NCBI RefSeq assembly: GCF_029542785.1
Contig: NC_083370.1
Span: forward strand, 806,001 to 870,000
DNA from: Malassezia japonica
Lineage: Eukaryota; Basidiomycota; Malasseziomycetes; Malasseziales; Malasseziaceae
DNA: 64,000 nucleotides
Direction: 5' to 3'
Part shown: piece by piece, positions 9,759 through 19,293 of the stretch
Layout of the letters: every line of letters starts with the position of its first letter
Numbering within the stretch: the stretch's first letter is position 1
Program-made: the position numbers and the translations under genes
Notes under the pieces: model-generated
The model's input: only the letters and a program-made list of their open reading frames with translations
What the model was told of the DNA's origin: nothing
Database searches by the model: none

Positions 9759-10518
9759 CTACTGTGCACTGCGTTGCGTGATGCCCAGCTTGGACAGCTT
9801 GACGCGCCGTGCGACGCTGAATGCGAGCGCAAATACCACGACCGTCACGAGCGCGGTCGTGGGCTCGGATACGGCGCCGCGTGCCCACTTGGTCTCCCAC
9901 AGAGCGAGCGTGATCTCGAGAATGAGGACGACGCCGATAGCGTAGCCGAGGCCCCTGTGTCAGTCGAGGCACCTACCGATGGTACTTCCATACGCTCTTG
10001 GCCTTGCCCACCGAGCCAAAGACGGGCTCTTGCGCCCAGACGGTGGATGCGCCGAGGAGCGCCTGTGCCCAAAGCAGGGTCAGGAGCGCCACGCCGAGCA
10101 CGCCGTGCCACGAGATAAAGTGTTTTGCGCCCGGCTTGCTGTGGCTGTGCCACATGATCCACACGCCAAATGTCAGTAGCGGCAGACCTGCGCCGAGCAC
10201 AAAGAGCTGGTGCAGTGCGAGCCCCGCGTCTTTTTCCTGCGGCGTCTGTGTAGACTGCAGGACAAGAATGCCTTGCAGGAGCAAGTACAGTCCCAGAGAT
10301 ACGAGCAGCGGATGGTACAGCGCAAACGGCACCTTGCCTCCCGTTGCATACAACACCATCGCCCAGATAGACACGACAAAGGCGAGCGCACATGCCTGCA
10401 CACGACCCGCACGCGGCCCGTTTCCCGCGACGAGCGCATCGCGCAGCGCCTGGATCTGTATAACCTGCGTCCCTTGTCCTCCCATGAGGTGTTCCTGCTC
10501 GCTATTCTCTTCTGGCAT
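9759..10518 (-). CDS. Cytochrome b561-domain membrane protein
   Basis: Exons 9977-10518 and 9759-9954 with a 22-nt intron (GTAGGT...CTGACACAG) give 245 aa. After a 40-residue polar N-terminus there are about five hydrophobic segments: CALAFVVSIWAMVLYATGG, PLLVSLGLYLLLQGILVLQ, LFVLGAGLPLLTFGVWIMW, WHGVLGVALLTLLWAQALLG and LGYAIGVVLILEITLALWE. Histidines in HPLLVS, LHQLFVLG, HSHSKPGAKHFISWHG and KYHRG are placed like the haem ligands of eukaryotic b561 domains. The expected function is transmembrane electron transfer, perhaps ascorbate or iron reduction, in an internal membrane. Its physiological substrate is unknown. The protein fits stand-alone fungal b561 proteins without a DOMON domain. Confidence 0.8.
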
Positions 10519-10716
10519 GGCGTGTGGCGAGCGGTAGGCAACGCAGCGCAGCGCACGTCATGCGCTCAAGCCACTTGCCCTCTCCACGCACGTCAGGGCA
10601 TTTTTGTATTTTCTGACAAACGGGGCGGCCGCGGGCGGCCGAAACACGTGCCGCGGTTTTCGCCGCCGGCTGGCCGGACAGAGCCTGCGACCAACCTGGA
10701 TCACCCGAGCTAGACC

Positions 10717-11231
10717 ATGTCGTTCCTGCCTAGCCGTCTTTCGCTGACTGCCCGCGCCACGCTGCGCGCCATTCCCCGTGCCCAGGCCTCTGCCCTGCGC
10801 AGCATTGCCACCTCGGCTGTGCGCCTGAGCGAGCAGCCCCCCATCATCCAGGGTTCGGGCTCGCCGACTGGCACCATCCCCTCGGACGAGGACCAGAGCA
10901 CCGGTCTTGAGCGCTACGAGCTCATGGGCCGCCTGCAGGGTGTCGACGTCTTCGACATGCAGCCGCTCGAGGCGGACCGTCTCGGTACCAAGGCGGAGCC
11001 CGTCAAGGTCCGCAGCATGGTATGTTGTGCTTGAAAAACTAATCCAGTACCACGAGCAGATTGTCGGCTGCACTGGTGTTCCCGTCGACTCGCACGAGAC
11101 CCTCTGGCTGAACATGAGCCGCGAGAAGGAGTTCACGAGGTGCCCTCGCTGCGGTAGCGGTACGTTCCCCTTATCTAACCCTAGTCTACCAGCTCGAGTT
11201 CCTCGGTGAGGAGGGCCACCACCACCACTAA
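10717..11231 (+). CDS. COX4: Cytochrome c oxidase zinc subunit (yeast COX4, mammalian COX5B)
   Basis: Three exons (10717-11019, 11048-11159, 11185-11231; introns 28 and 25 nt) give 153 aa. The N-terminus MSFLPSRLSLTARATLRAI is a typical matrix-targeting presequence. The body has the family pattern LERYELMGRLQGVDVFDMQPLEADRLGT and, after splicing, IVGCTGVPVDSHETLWLNMS, EFTRCPRCGSVYQLEFLG; the cysteines are the zinc ligands. The second 3' splice site must be the first CTAG, not the following CAG, to restore the conserved CGSVYQLEF. The chain ends in four His residues (GEEGHHHH), a natural terminal His run. It is a nuclear-encoded subunit on the matrix side of respiratory complex IV. Confidence 0.95.
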
Positions 11232-11561
11232 GGGTTGATCCCTTGTGCTATACGCAGTGTAGCGTCTACGCCGATTCGGTAGCGATGTAGCCCCAGGCGC
11301 GCCTGGATACCAACCGCTCAGCAGCACGGATTGATCGATGTTTGTGTCGGCGCTCAGCCGCGTCGTAGAAGCTATGGAAACAGACCGCTGCTAGGGAACT
11401 GGCGACGCGCACTTTCATGTGCATGCGACGCGCGACAGAAAGAGCCGAGACTCGAAACCAGATCAAAAGATGGACGGCAGCATCCGAGTCGGAGGACCCG
11501 CGATGCTACAAGCAGCGTGACTCGGTGTGCATCGTCATTAGACAAGGGGTGGTCGGGACAA
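11232..11561. other. Convergent gap between COX4 and SHO1
   Basis: This 330-bp convergent region contains no supported gene. A T-loop-like GGTTTCGAGTC occurs on the minus strand near 11455, but no acceptor stem or anticodon arm fits around it. It presumably holds both 3' UTRs. Confidence 0.5.
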
Positions 11562-12807
11562 TTACAGCATTTGGAGGTAGTTGCTCGGCACGATACCGAG
11601 CTCGCCGTTGGCACGGTGCGCCTGCCACCACTTGCCGGACGAATCAACAATCTCGAGAATGTCGCCCTTGTTGAACGAAATCTCGGTCGGGTCGTCCTCG
11701 CTGGCCTTGTACGAATAGAGGGCCTCGGCGCGCTGCACGCGCGGCGCACCGGTCTCGAGCGACTGGGGCGCACCCTGCGGCGCAGCCGACTCGAGCGTGG
11801 TGGGGTTGCCAGCGAGGATCGGGGGAGCGAGCGACGCGTCGCCGCCAAACTGGGGAGGGTAGCTCGACGCGCTGTTCATGCCCAGGTTGCTGTTCGACAC
11901 ACCGGTCGAGAGCCCACCAAAGCCGTTGGCGGGGCCGTGCGAACCGGGCGTGGCAAACTGGCTCTGCGAGGGAAGCGACTCGGGCACCACCGAGCTGTCC
12001 ACAGCGCGGATCTGCGCGCTGTTGTCCGGCACGCTCGGGGAGTGCGAAACGACACCCGTCGGCACGCTCTGGCCCGAAGGGATGCCTGCATTGTCGACAG
12101 AGTTGTTGATCTGGTCCGCGCCAAAGTTGCCACCGTTCAGGCCGGGCACCTTGCTCGTCGAGTTCTTGCCGAGCGAGAAGCGGTTGCGGAGGTTGCCGAA
12201 GCCGCTCGTCGCGCCGTTGCCAGCCGAGGCAAGCGCGCCACCGGCACCCGCGCCAACGGCACCGACACCCGCGCCGACACCCGCGCCCGTCGCGGTGGCC
12301 GAGCCCGAGCCGAGGCCGGCGCCGGTGAAGCCGCCCGAGGTGCCACCGACGGCGTTGCCCTCGGTGCTCTCGACATAGGTAAGGTACAGGAGCCAGATGA
12401 TGCACGCGATGGCGAGCAGGAGGTAGCCAGCACCGACGGCCTGCATGTCGCCGTAGGAGCTGTAGATGCAGAGATCAGTGCCGAGCACCGACATGACGAT
12501 GCCGACAATCAGGAAAGGAATGAGCAGCGGCTTGAAGAAGCCGACCGAGCCAGTGACCATCAAAAAGATCACGGCAATAACCAGCGCGAGGTCGATCCAG
12601 ACCGTGAACCAGACGTGGCGAGCACGGCTAAAGTGGCCACGCGACTCCGCAACACACTGCGAAATGAACGCAACCCACCAGCCGATGAAGCCGAGGAGCG
12701 CGCCAATGCCAAGGATAGAAAGGCCGATCGCATTCCTGTGGTCAGCACTCAGATGCTCCTACTCACTTGCCGCCAACGCGGTCCAAGCCGGGGAGTCCGC
12801 GAGCCAT
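11562..12807 (-). CDS. SHO1: Osmosensor SHO1: four transmembrane helices plus SH3 domain
   Basis: Exons 12767-12807 and 11562-12735 (31-nt intron, GTGAGT...CTGACCACAG) give 404 aa. The N-terminal half holds four hydrophobic segments (around [53 protein letters not shown] and [20 protein letters not shown]). A Gly/Ala/Ser/Asn-rich linker follows. The last 55 residues are a clear SH3 domain: [44 protein letters not shown]. This architecture is that of fungal SHO1, the plasma-membrane branch of the HOG MAP-kinase pathway, whose SH3 binds PBS2 prolines. The splice joins GGK to NAIGLSILG and is needed to make helix 1. It is divergent from the GCFC gene (256 bp). Confidence 0.93.
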
Positions 12808-13063
12808 CGTGACAAGTCGTCAAAGAGGCAGGTGCAAAATACGACGTCGGTACGCCGACCCCTGCGAAAAGCGCGCGTTGTGCCGCGTGCCAAGGGGCGC
12901 CCGGGAATAGACCGTGGCCCAGGAATGCTGCGCGAAGCTGCAGGGAGCTGCAGCATGCACGCGCTTAATTCGCTACACAACATCCACTCAGCACGAATGT
13001 CCGCGCATCACGTGGCTCCTTACAGGCCCCTCGCGTCTTGTGGAGGACTTGGCGTGGAAGAGC

Positions 13064-15251
13064 ATGGTGGACGGTGCGCGGCAGTCGCTGCTCCAAAGCA
13101 GGTACGGCGACCAAACAACACACACACGCGTCGCGGGGCCGGAGACGATCGCGGCGGCAAAAAAGAAGCGCGCCGAGCAGCGGCGCACTCAGCTGCTCTC
13201 GGCACGCCACAGCGACGAAGAGGACTTTGTGCCGCTCGACACGCGCCCGTCGCGAGCACTGGCGACGCGGGGGGGCGACGCGGTAGCGGCGTACGACGCG
13301 TACCAGGGGCCGCACCCGGAATCAGGGCTCCAGCGGGAAGAGGACGACCTGGGGAGCGGCGAGGACGAGCACGCAGCGTATACCGGCGCCACCGAACGCA
13401 TTCCGCTGGGCCGCGATGCGGAGCGCAAACGCAAGCAGGAGCAGCGCAAGCAGATGCGCAGCCTCATCGCCGAGGCGACGGGCGCGCCGGACGAGGACGA
13501 GGATATCGCAATCGTCGTCCGCGAACCGCCGCGCCGCGCCCAGCCGGCGGCGGCCAAGGAAACAACGATCCACGAGCCGATGGCCTTGGACGTCCCAGAC
13601 TCGATCCTGATTCGCGACGAGGACGAAGAAGAGCGCAAGGAGCAAGAGGCATGGGAAGAGGCGCAGCTGAGCCGTATGGACATGCCGGGAGCACGGCAGC
13701 AGCGCGAACAAAGGGTACGTTGCTTTGCTAATCCAGGAACCTTCGCCGCACCGCCCCGCTCCGGTGCCGCTTACGGCCGCAATGCCGACACCTACGTCGT
13801 GCCTGGCGCGCCTCCAAGCCCAGATCGCGCACTTGGACGAACGCACAGACGAAGAGAGCCAGCGCCGTGCGGACGCCGAGGCCGCTTTGCAGACGCTCGA
13901 CCGCGACGAGGCGACGCTCAAGGCGGCCGTCGAGAGCGCCGAGGCCAAGTCGGCTTGGTTCGCCGACTTGGACGTATTTGTCGAGACCTTTGCTGCGTTT
14001 CTCGACGCAAAAATGCCGCTCCTCGAGACGCTCGAGCACAATGCCATTGCGCTGCTCGTCGATCGCACCGTGTCGCGCCAGCGTGCACGCGCACTCGCCC
14101 TGGAGGACGCACTCGCGCTCTTTCACGGCACATCGAGTGCGTCACTGTGGGTCCCGCGCGAAAAAGACGAGGTGCTGCGCCCGATGAATGCGGATGGGCC
14201 GGGCACCGCGCCCGTGCGTGAGGCGCGCCGCGCGGCACTCGGCGCCGTGCCAGACGTGAGCAGCCAGCGCCTCTCGCCGGGAGAGCTCGCGCACTTCCAG
14301 GCCGGGCGCGAGGAGCTCGCGCGCGACACCGTACGGCTCTTGGACGACACCAAGGCCCCCGAGTTCCGCAGTCCGCTGGCGGCCGACGAGTCCGGGGCGT
14401 GGCACCCCCGCTCGCTCGCGGCACGCTTCCACGACTGGCGCGCGCGCTTCCCGGGCGAGTACGACCTCGCATGGGGCGGCCTGGCCGTTGCGAATGCGTG
14501 GGAGTTTTTCGCGCGGTACGAGCTCGTGCAGTGGGACCCGTTTTGGGCGACGGGACGCGATGCGCCGGACGAGGCGCAACTGCACGGCCCTGCGTCCGGC
14601 CTCGAAGGCTTTGCATTTGAGCACGAGCTCAGTGCGTACGTCGACGCCGATCCCCGCGAGGAAAAGAAAGCGCGGGGCGGCGACGCCGAGGCGAGTGCGA
14701 CGCTCGTCTCCAACGCTGTCGTGCCGCGCCTCGTGGCGCTCGCCGAGCAGGCGTACGACGTGTGGAGCGCCGCCGAGACGGGCGCTGCGCTGACGCTCGT
14801 CGAGCAGGTGTCGTACCTGCTCGATGCGTCCGGCTGGCGCTTCCAGTCGCTCGTGCGCGCGTTTCTCGTGCCGTTTGAGAAGCAGATCGAGGTGCTGCGC
14901 GGTGCGCTGCGTGCACCCGTAACGACGCCTGGCCTCGCGATCCACCCTGGCCTCGCCTCCGGGCGCAGGTACGTCGTGGAGGAGCTTGCGGCCCTTGCGC
15001 TGAACCTCGGCCGCTGGAGCGTCTACTGGCTCGGCCCCCATGCGCTGGACTGGAGCGCGAGCGAGCGCGGGACGTACGAGCAGCTTGTCGACCGCCTCCT
15101 GGGCGAGATCCTCTGGCCGATCCTTGTCGATTCACGCGAGTTTGGCGGCCAGCAAGCTGCGGCGATGCTCGTGACGCGCCTGCCGAAAGCCGCCCTGCCG
15201 AGCGACGTGCGGGGCCGCTACGAGGCGCTTGCGTACAATGATACCCCCTAG
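13064..15251 (+). CDS. GCFC-domain protein (NTR2/PAXBP1-like spliceosome disassembly factor)
   Basis: Exons 13064-13714 and 13737-15251 (22-nt intron, GTACGT...CTAATCCAG) give 721 aa. The N-terminal third is charged, with RVAGPETIAAAKKKRAEQRR and acidic DEDED patches. A coiled coil covers the junction (LARLQAQIAHLDERTDEESQRR). The C-terminal part has the GCFC signature: FHDWRARFPGEYDLAWGGLAVANAWEF, then ARYELVQWDPF. Known relatives help the DHX15/Prp43 helicase release intron-lariat spliceosomes. That is notable in a genome with extremely short introns, but no functional claim follows. The start ATG is the first in frame after the divergent promoter; an upstream exon cannot be excluded because the family usually begins with a longer conserved segment. 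Stops 4 bp from UTP25. Confidence 0.78.
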
Positions 15252-15255
15252 ATAC

Positions 15256-17220
15256 CTATGTAAACCGCCATGCAGAGCGTGCATCGGTGACCATCCGCCG
15301 CGCCTGCGCCGTGCCGAGCAGGCGTTCCAAGCGGAGCAGGTCGTACTTGGAGTAGAGCGTGTGCACGGTGATCTCGGCCGCGTCCGGCACCTCGTCCGTC
15401 TCCTTGCGGGGCGTGAGCGGGGCGTTGACCAGCTCGGGGTAGTATTCCGCGTGCTCGGGCGGCGCGTAAAAGACAATGGTATGGGCGCCGCGGATCAGGT
15501 AGCGCCGGTAGAAGTGGAAACGCTCCGTCAGCAGCAAAAACGCTTTTTTCCCCGAAAAAAAGGCCTCGCGTGCGCGCGAGATCTCCTTGTTGGTCGAGTA
15601 CTCGGAGAGCGTCGTGTACGAGAGGTCGCTCTGCTTGCGAAAGTGGTCCTCGAGGCGCACAAAGTCAAAGTACGACGGGACGACAATCATGGTGTGCGTC
15701 GCACTGATTGCCGAGCGCTGCAGGTGCGACAAGGTCTTGGTCAAAAAGACCTGCAGGCGCGCATCCGCGTCGCCCTGAGCGTTGGCGCAGTCGAAGCGCG
15801 TAAAGATTTGGCGGATGCCCGGCGCGACTTGGGCGATCGCCGCGTCCTCCTCGGTGACGACCGACTGCGTGCGCACGCGCCCCGCGACGTTCTGCAGCTG
15901 GTGAAAGGCCGCGCGGAACTCGGGCGCGTCAAACGACGAGAGGAGTACGGTCTGGCGCAGATTTTTCGCCTGGCCGTCGAGGTACCACGGCTTGACGCGC
16001 GAAAAGTCGGTATCGTGCGCCTGCTTGGGAATCGCGTTGAGGTGCTCAAAGACAAACTGGGTCAGCCGAGTGACGTACCTTGACGTGGTCCCAGTTCTGC
16101 ATCAGCATCACATCCATCTGGTCCACGAGGAGCATTTCGATCGACGAGAGGTAGTCCGCGTCGCTGCGTCAGCCACAGTACGTACCGCTCTTTTTCGATA
16201 AGGAGACGCAAACCCAGCGGGCTCGCGACAATCACGTCGCTCTCAAAAAACGCGCTGTAGAGCTTGAGTGTCTTGCGCGTCAGCTTCACGCCGAGCTTGA
16301 AGTTATCGTCAATGTTTCCGCGGAACGTCTTGCGGTGGTCGGCGGGGTAGCGGTCCGCCGTGCGCTCGTCTGCGAGCTTGTCAACGACATTCGGGGGGAG
16401 CGAAAACTCGGACTGGAAGCGCGACTTTTGCTCGATCTGCTCGCACGCCGACAGCTGGATCATGCGCTCGACCCACTCCTTGGCCGTGTTGCGGAACGGC
16501 GTAAGGAGCAGGACCTTGGGGCGCGTAAAGCCCTGGTCACGCAGCTCGGGCAGCTCGTCGTCGTCCTCGTTCGCCTTAGCCGCCGCCGCGGCCTTGGCCA
16601 GGCGCTCGTTGTCTTTGAGCACGCGCTGGCGCGTGCGCGCAACGTGGCTCATGGCATGCATCGCGAGCACAGTACGCAGGTCGTCGTGCGTGTCCAGTGC
16701 GACGTGCGCGTCCCACAGATCGACATAGGTGCCGAGCAGCTTGACGAGGTCCGTGTGCTTCGGTGCGACCTTGGCATATTTTTCCTTGTACGCCTTCCAG
16801 ATACGCGCATGGGGCTGCGTTAGTCGAGGTACGTACGTGTCCCACCGCGTCGCTCTTCTTTTGCGCACGCACGATCGTCGCGCCGCCGAGCACGTCGATC
16901 GGCTCGGGCGCACTCCAGCGCAGGTCGCGCGTATCGACGCCGTCCAAGTCGCGGCTTTCCGGACCAAAGTGCGTGTGGAACGCGTCCTTGTCCGCGCTTG
17001 TCTCCTCGTCGTCCGACGCCGCGTCCTGGACGTCCTCGGCGGCAGGCGTCTCGGCGGCCGGTGCTTCGTCCTTGGCCACCGCCGCGCGGGGCTGCGCGGG
17101 AGCGCTCGAAAGACGCACACGCTTCGCGCTCCCGGTAGCCGTCTTATCAGCCTCGCGCGGATGCGCTGCGGATACATTCAGCAGCGTCAGCAGGCGCACA
17201 TGCGCCGTATTGTCCCCCAT
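15256..17220 (-). CDS. UTP25: U3 snoRNP-associated protein UTP25
   Basis: Four exons (16837-17220, 16186-16814, 16079-16163, 15256-16056) are separated by three introns of exactly 22 nt and code 632 aa. After an acidic N-terminus ([13 protein letters not shown]) the DEAD-helicase-like but degenerate fold appears: [39 protein letters not shown] with [32 protein letters not shown], then [36 protein letters not shown] and [17 protein letters not shown]. These match UTP25 of the small-subunit processome, which acts in nucleolar 18S rRNA maturation. Classical Walker A and DEAD residues are missing, as in the family. Each splice is fixed by uninterrupted homology. Divergent from LSG1 (60 bp) and nearly abutting the GCFC gene. 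Confidence 0.93.
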
Positions 17221-17280
17221 CCCGTTGCTTCTCACAAAGATTTTTGCCCTCCACACGTGATAAAATTCTTGCCACAGACG

Positions 17281-19260
17281 ATGCCGCTCCCAGTGTCCAA
17301 GAACCGGGTGGGCCTCGGCCATGCGATCTTTAACCGCCGCGCGAAGGAGGCGAAGCAGCGCAACTCTTCCGAGTTCCATACGACCGATACGCACACTGGC
17401 CAGCCGAAGAGCACGCGGCTGCAGTCCGTGACGCACCAGGGCGACCTCGAGGACTTTTTGAATACGGCTGCGCTTGCCGATGCCGACTTTACCGCTGAGC
17501 GCCGCAACGACGTGCAGGTGATCAAGACGACGGACGACTCGCGCACGCGCCACAACCCCTATCTGCTCACGTCGCAGCAAGAGGCCAAGGTCCTGGCGTC
17601 GCACAAGGAGAACCGCGACCGCCTGCGTGTGCCGCGCCGCCCGCCGTGGGACGTGAACACGACGCCGGCGCAGCTCGAGCGCGCTGAGAAGGACGCGTTC
17701 CTCGATTGGCGCCGTGGCCTCGCCGAGCTCCAGGAGGGCGTCGGGCTGGTCCTGACGCCGTTCGAGCGCAATATTGAGGTCTGGCGCCAGCTGTGGCGTG
17801 TCGTCGAGCGCAGCCAGCTCCTGGTGCAGATTGTCGACGCGCGCAACCCGCTGCGTTTTCGGTGCGAGGACCTGGAGAAGTACGTCGAGGCGATTCCCGC
17901 GAATCCGAGCGAGATGCGCGCCGCCACCGAGACGCCCGACTTTCACGGGCCGCGCAAGACGCTGCTGCTAGTGAACAAGGCAGATCTCCTTACCGAGGGC
18001 CAGCGCAGGCAGTGGGCGCAGTACTTTGACGAGCAGGGTGTCACGTTTGCCTTTTTCAGTGCGGCGGACGAGACCGCGAAGCAGCTCGCCAAGGCACAAC
18101 GTGAGGCGCAGTTTAAGGCGGCCGAGGAAGAGGCGAAGCACAAAGAAGAGATGGCTGAGGACGACGAGGACGAGGTGCATGACGAGGATGACGACGACGC
18201 GCACGACGACGCGCACAGTGCGCACGATGCACAAGAAGCACACGACGAGCAGTGGGAAGACGAGGCAGAAGGAGCCGCCGACGAAATGCATACCCTGTCG
18301 ATCGGCGCACGCGACCCTTCGCGTATCCTCAACGTCCTCGAGCTCGAAGAGCTCTTTACGCACGTCGCTCCGGATCTGAACCTCTTTGCCCGCGATCCGG
18401 ACTCGGAGAACCCCGGCGTACCCGAGAAGCTCACCGTGGGTCTGGTCGGCTACCCCAACGTGGGTAAGTCATCCACGATCAACGCGCTGCTCGGCGAGAA
18501 AAAGGTGTCGGTCAGTTCGACGCCAGGCAAGACGAAACACTTCCAGACGATCCATCTGTCGCCCACGACGATCTTGTGTGACTGCCCTGGTCTCGTCTTT
18601 CCCCAGTTTACGACGACGCCCGCGGACCTCGTCTGCGACGGTATTCTCCCCATCGACCAGATGCGCGAGTACACCGCGCCTGCCGAGCTTGTTGCGCAGC
18701 GTATTCCCAAAGATATCCTCGAGGCCGTGTACAACATTTCGATCCCCATGCTTAGTGTCGAGGAGGGCGGCAAAGGCGTGCCGACCGGCCTTGAGATCCT
18801 CTCGGCCTATGCCGTGGCGCGTGGCTTTGTGCGCCAGGGCCAAGGCAACCCCGACGAGTCGCGTGCCGCGCGCTACATCTTGAAGGACTACAACAATGCG
18901 CGCCTCTTGTTTGCGCATCCCCCTCCGGGCGTCGACGCAGACAAGTTCAACGCCGAGTCGCGCGATCGCATCCGCGAGCAGTACGCGAACCGCCGCATCG
19001 CCGCGCCGATGGACCTGCCTTCGGACCCTCGGCAGCGCCCGGTCACCGCGCCGCTGTCCAAGTCGGGCTCGGTCGACAACTCCTTCTTTGGCCCGGGACC
19101 GATGCCGGGCATGCAGCAGACCGGACGCCGCCGCGCGCCGCAGACGGTGCGTATCGGCGCGGACGGCAAGCCTGTCGCCGAGGGACTCCGCGGCAGCTCC
19201 AAAAAGCACAACAAGGGCAACAAGCGCGCCAAGCAGCGCTCGGGTGCCGGATTTGCATAG
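17281..19260 (+). CDS. LSG1: Ribosome biogenesis GTPase LSG1
   Basis: A single exon of 659 aa. The GTPase motifs are circularly permuted as in the YlqF/LSG1 class: the NKAD motif (LLLVNKADLL) comes before the P-loop (GYPNVGKSSTINALLG), switch GKTKHFQT and DCPG. VDARNPLRFRCEDLEKYV and the LTPFERNIEVWRQLWRVVERS segment are typical. LSG1 releases the export adaptor NMD3 from 60S subunits in the cytoplasm. An insertion at about residues 285-340 is highly acidic and His-rich (HDEDDDDAHDDAHSAHDAQ). The C-terminus is basic (KKHNKGNKRAKQRSGAG). The ATG at 17281 is 60 bp from the divergent UTP25 start; the frame is open further upstream but only over UTP25 sequence. The next gene starts only 33 bp after its stop. 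Confidence 0.95.
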   Translation: MPLPVSKNRVGLGHAIFNRRAKEAKQRNSSEFHTTDTHTGQPKSTRLQSVTHQGDLEDFLNTAALADADFTAERRNDVQVIKTTDDSRTRHNPYLLTSQQEAKVLASHKENRDRLRVPRRPPWDVNTTPAQLERAEKDAFLDWRRGLAELQEGVGLVLTPFERNIEVWRQLWRVVERSQLLVQIVDARNPLRFRCEDLEKYVEAIPANPSEMRAATETPDFHGPRKTLLLVNKADLLTEGQRRQWAQYFDEQGVTFAFFSAADETAKQLAKAQREAQFKAAEEEAKHKEEMAEDDEDEVHDEDDDDAHDDAHSAHDAQEAHDEQWEDEAEGAADEMHTLSIGARDPSRILNVLELEELFTHVAPDLNLFARDPDSENPGVPEKLTVGLVGYPNVGKSSTINALLGEKKVSVSSTPGKTKHFQTIHLSPTTILCDCPGLVFPQFTTTPADLVCDGILPIDQMREYTAPAELVAQRIPKDILEAVYNISIPMLSVEEGGKGVPTGLEILSAYAVARGFVRQGQGNPDESRAARYILKDYNNARLLFAHPPPGVDADKFNAESRDRIREQYANRRIAAPMDLPSDPRQRPVTAPLSKSGSVDNSFFGPGPMPGMQQTGRRRAPQTVRIGADGKPVAEGLRGSSKKHNKGNKRAKQRSGAGFA

Positions 19261-19293
19261 AAACGAGCCAATTTGTGGAGGAACGCATTGGCC

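Noticed and set aside
11440..11470. tRNA T-loop-like GGTTTCGAGTC on the minus strand
   Set aside because: No matching acceptor stem, D arm or anticodon arm could be folded.
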